NCBI RefSeq assembly: GCF_004803505.1
Contig: NZ_SSWH01000012.1
Span: 25,886-89,885 of the forward strand
DNA: 64,000 bases
Direction of reading: 5' to 3'
DNA from: Arthrobacter echini
GTDB lineage: Bacteria > Actinomycetota > Actinomycetes > Actinomycetales > Micrococcaceae
Position 1 is the stretch's first letter. Every line of letters starts with the position of its first letter. Positions 62,679 through 64,000 of the stretch are shown here, in pieces. The notes below the pieces were generated by a model, which was not told where the DNA came from, made no database searches, and saw nothing but the letters and a program-made list of their open reading frames with translations. Made by a program: the position numbers and the translations under genes.

Positions 62679-63887
62679 ATGTCCGGGAGTGAACTGCCGC
62701 CGACGCCTCCGGATCCGCCGTGGCTGGCGCTTCCCACCGACGTCGGTGATGGGCTGCGATCGCTGACGCCGGGGCTGGTGGAAGCGATCATCCAGGCCGT
62801 GCCGCAGCTCGTCCCCGCCTACGCCCGCCCGATGGAGGGCAGTTTCGGTCATGTGCTGCGGAAGGGGGTCACCGCCGCACTGGAGCGCTTCCTCGAGCTG
62901 CCCGGAACGAAGCTGCCGGCCCTGTCCGACGAGAGCCGCCAGCTGGTGGCCGGTCTGGGCCGGGGCGAGTTCCGGCAGGGGCGCAGCATGGACTCGCTGC
63001 TCGGTGCGTACCGGATGGGAGCGCGCGTCACGTTCCGGGAGATGTCGCGCCGCTCCATGGAGGACGGCCTGGGCTCGGCCGTCGTGGTGGATCTGGGTGA
63101 GTCCATCATGGCCTACATCGACGAACTCTCCGCCGTGAGTGCCGAGGCCTACGCCTTCGAGCAGTCGGAGCGGGCCGGCGCCGTCGACCGCCGCCGTGCC
63201 GAGCTCCTCGAGCTCCTCCTGCTGGGGCAGGCCGATCAGACGGCACTGCGGCAGGCGGCGTCGCTCGCGGACTGGAGCGTTCCCGCAGAGATCGCCGTCG
63301 TCACGCTCCCGCTGGACCGCGCCGAGGGCTTGCGGCAGCGATTGGGCCAGGGCGCCATCGTGATCGAACGGGAGACCGACGCCGTCGCCCTGGTCCCCGA
63401 GCGCGGTGCGGCAACCCGCGTGGAGCTGGACCGCGTCCTGGCAGGGCGGAGCGCCGCCGTCGGACCCGCCGGCGGTCTGGGGCAGGTGGCCCAGTCGCTG
63501 CGGCTGGCCGTCCTGGCAGCCTCCATGCTGCCGCCCCGGGAGGGTGCCGACGAGCCTCCCGTCTGGGCGCACGAGCACCTGATCGAGGTGGTGCTGGCGG
63601 CAGAGCCCTCCGCCGTGGGGGAACTTGCACGACGCCGGCTCGCGCCCCTTGCCGCGCTACCGGAGAATCAGCGGGAGCGGCTCGCGGAGACACTGCTCAC
63701 GTGGCTGCGGCACTGGGGGCAGCGCGCGCCGATAGCGGAGGAGCTCGGCATCCACCCGCAGACCGTCGGCTACCGCGTACTGCAGCTGCGCGAACTGTTC
63801 GGGGACGATCTCAAGGACCCCAAGGTGCGCTTCGAGCTCGAGATCGCCCTGCGCGGCAGCCGGAAGGCCGGCGCCCCCTCGGCCTAG
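62679..63887 (+). CDS. PucR-like helix-turn-helix transcriptional regulator
   Basis: Protein of 402 residues. A helical N-terminal region (about 30-170) resembles the RsbT co-antagonist/GGDEF-like part of actinobacterial CdaR/PucR relatives; the C-terminal segment ETLLTWLRHWGQRAPIAEELGIHPQTVGYRVLQLRELFG (about 345-383) is the PucR-type HTH. The ATG at 62679 was chosen for AGGAG seven bases upstream. It diverges from the reductase-desaturase operon across a 122-base spacer containing AGAATTCT, so it is the likely local regulator, perhaps of membrane fluidity. Confidence 0.85.
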   Translation: MSGSELPPTPPDPPWLALPTDVGDGLRSLTPGLVEAIIQAVPQLVPAYARPMEGSFGHVLRKGVTAALERFLELPGTKLPALSDESRQLVAGLGRGEFRQGRSMDSLLGAYRMGARVTFREMSRRSMEDGLGSAVVVDLGESIMAYIDELSAVSAEAYAFEQSERAGAVDRRRAELLELLLLGQADQTALRQAASLADWSVPAEIAVVTLPLDRAEGLRQRLGQGAIVIERETDAVALVPERGAATRVELDRVLAGRSAAVGPAGGLGQVAQSLRLAVLAASMLPPREGADEPPVWAHEHLIEVVLAAEPSAVGELARRRLAPLAALPENQRERLAETLLTWLRHWGQRAPIAEELGIHPQTVGYRVLQLRELFGDDLKDPKVRFELEIALRGSRKAGAPSA

Positions 63888-63936
63888 GTGTTCTTCCCAC
63901 GGAGGTTGTGTGCAGCGTGGCGTGGTTGAGTGAGGT

Positions 63937-63993
63937 GAGGACCTCCGGTATCGATATGGGTTACCACACCTGATCGAGTTCACGGAGGTCCTC
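63937..63993. mobile_element. Inverted repeat at the right edge, possibly the leader of a transposase gene
   Basis: GAGGACCTCCG (63937-63947) and CGGAGGTCCTC (63983-63993) are perfect 11-bp inverted repeats around a 35-base loop. A GTG at 63994 follows CGGAGG and begins reading V-S before the window ends. A strong hairpin directly before a start codon, downstream of a finished operon, is reminiscent of insertion-sequence ends, but the gene itself is outside the window. Confidence 0.35.
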
Positions 63994-64000
63994 GTGTCTT

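Overview
The window is a high-GC actinobacterial chromosome segment. Gene content and order (ppa, dacB, a DUF2342 metallopeptidase, tilS, hpt, ftsH, folEPBK, DUF3180, bPH proteins, panC, lysS, lsr2, clpC) and frequent GTG starts suggest a member of the Micrococcaceae, most likely Arthrobacter or a close relative. This is inferred from family recognition and synteny recalled from memory, not from a database search. Coding density is high and nearly every gene is intact.

Layout. 1-20.1 kb is a conserved housekeeping block: pyrophosphatase and a PBP4-type carboxypeptidase diverge at 1.4 kb, then comes one long + strand run for tRNA-Ile lysidine synthesis, purine salvage, membrane proteolysis, folate synthesis, small membrane proteins, pantothenate, lysyl-tRNA synthetase, Lsr2 and ClpC. 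20.3-25.5 kb carries an S9 peptidase, an N-acetyltransferase and a PTS-dependent dihydroxyacetone kinase operon (dhaKLM). 25.5-30.5 kb on the - strand holds mutY, disA, radA and an aromatic-acid-exporter-like (FUSC) membrane protein. 30.5-35.2 kb is a phosphate region: a PHO-box-like site, pstCAB without pstS, and, tail to tail with it, a DUF47-pit pair.

36.2-44.1 kb is the least conserved part: tRNA-Lys(TTT), an SDR oxidoreductase, a Na+/H+ antiporter, a YcaC-like hydrolase, unknown membrane and small proteins, a secreted endonuclease/exonuclease/phosphatase-fold protein that appears to have lost most catalytic residues, and a translationally coupled pair of a duplicated-HTH regulator and a seven-helix membrane protein behind a large inverted repeat. 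This pair is my best candidate for an undescribed system. 44.1-48.4 kb is a fructose PTS operon (fruR-fruK-fruABC-ptsH). Its HPr probably also feeds the Dha phosphorelay, although DhaM carries its own HPr domain.

48.7-64 kb contains stress and membrane proteins (GlsB-like, DUF445), a glycerophosphodiesterase, a GH15 glycosidase, a zinc alcohol dehydrogenase, the azlCD branched-chain amino acid exporter, ackA-pta, and a fatty-acid desaturase with its ferredoxin-type reductase, divergent from a PucR-like regulator. The right edge shows an inverted repeat and a possible start codon that may belong to a mobile element. No CRISPR array, rRNA, prophage or complete insertion sequence was seen. Several intergenic spaces carry short tandem or palindromic repeats and clear hairpin terminators, listed separately.
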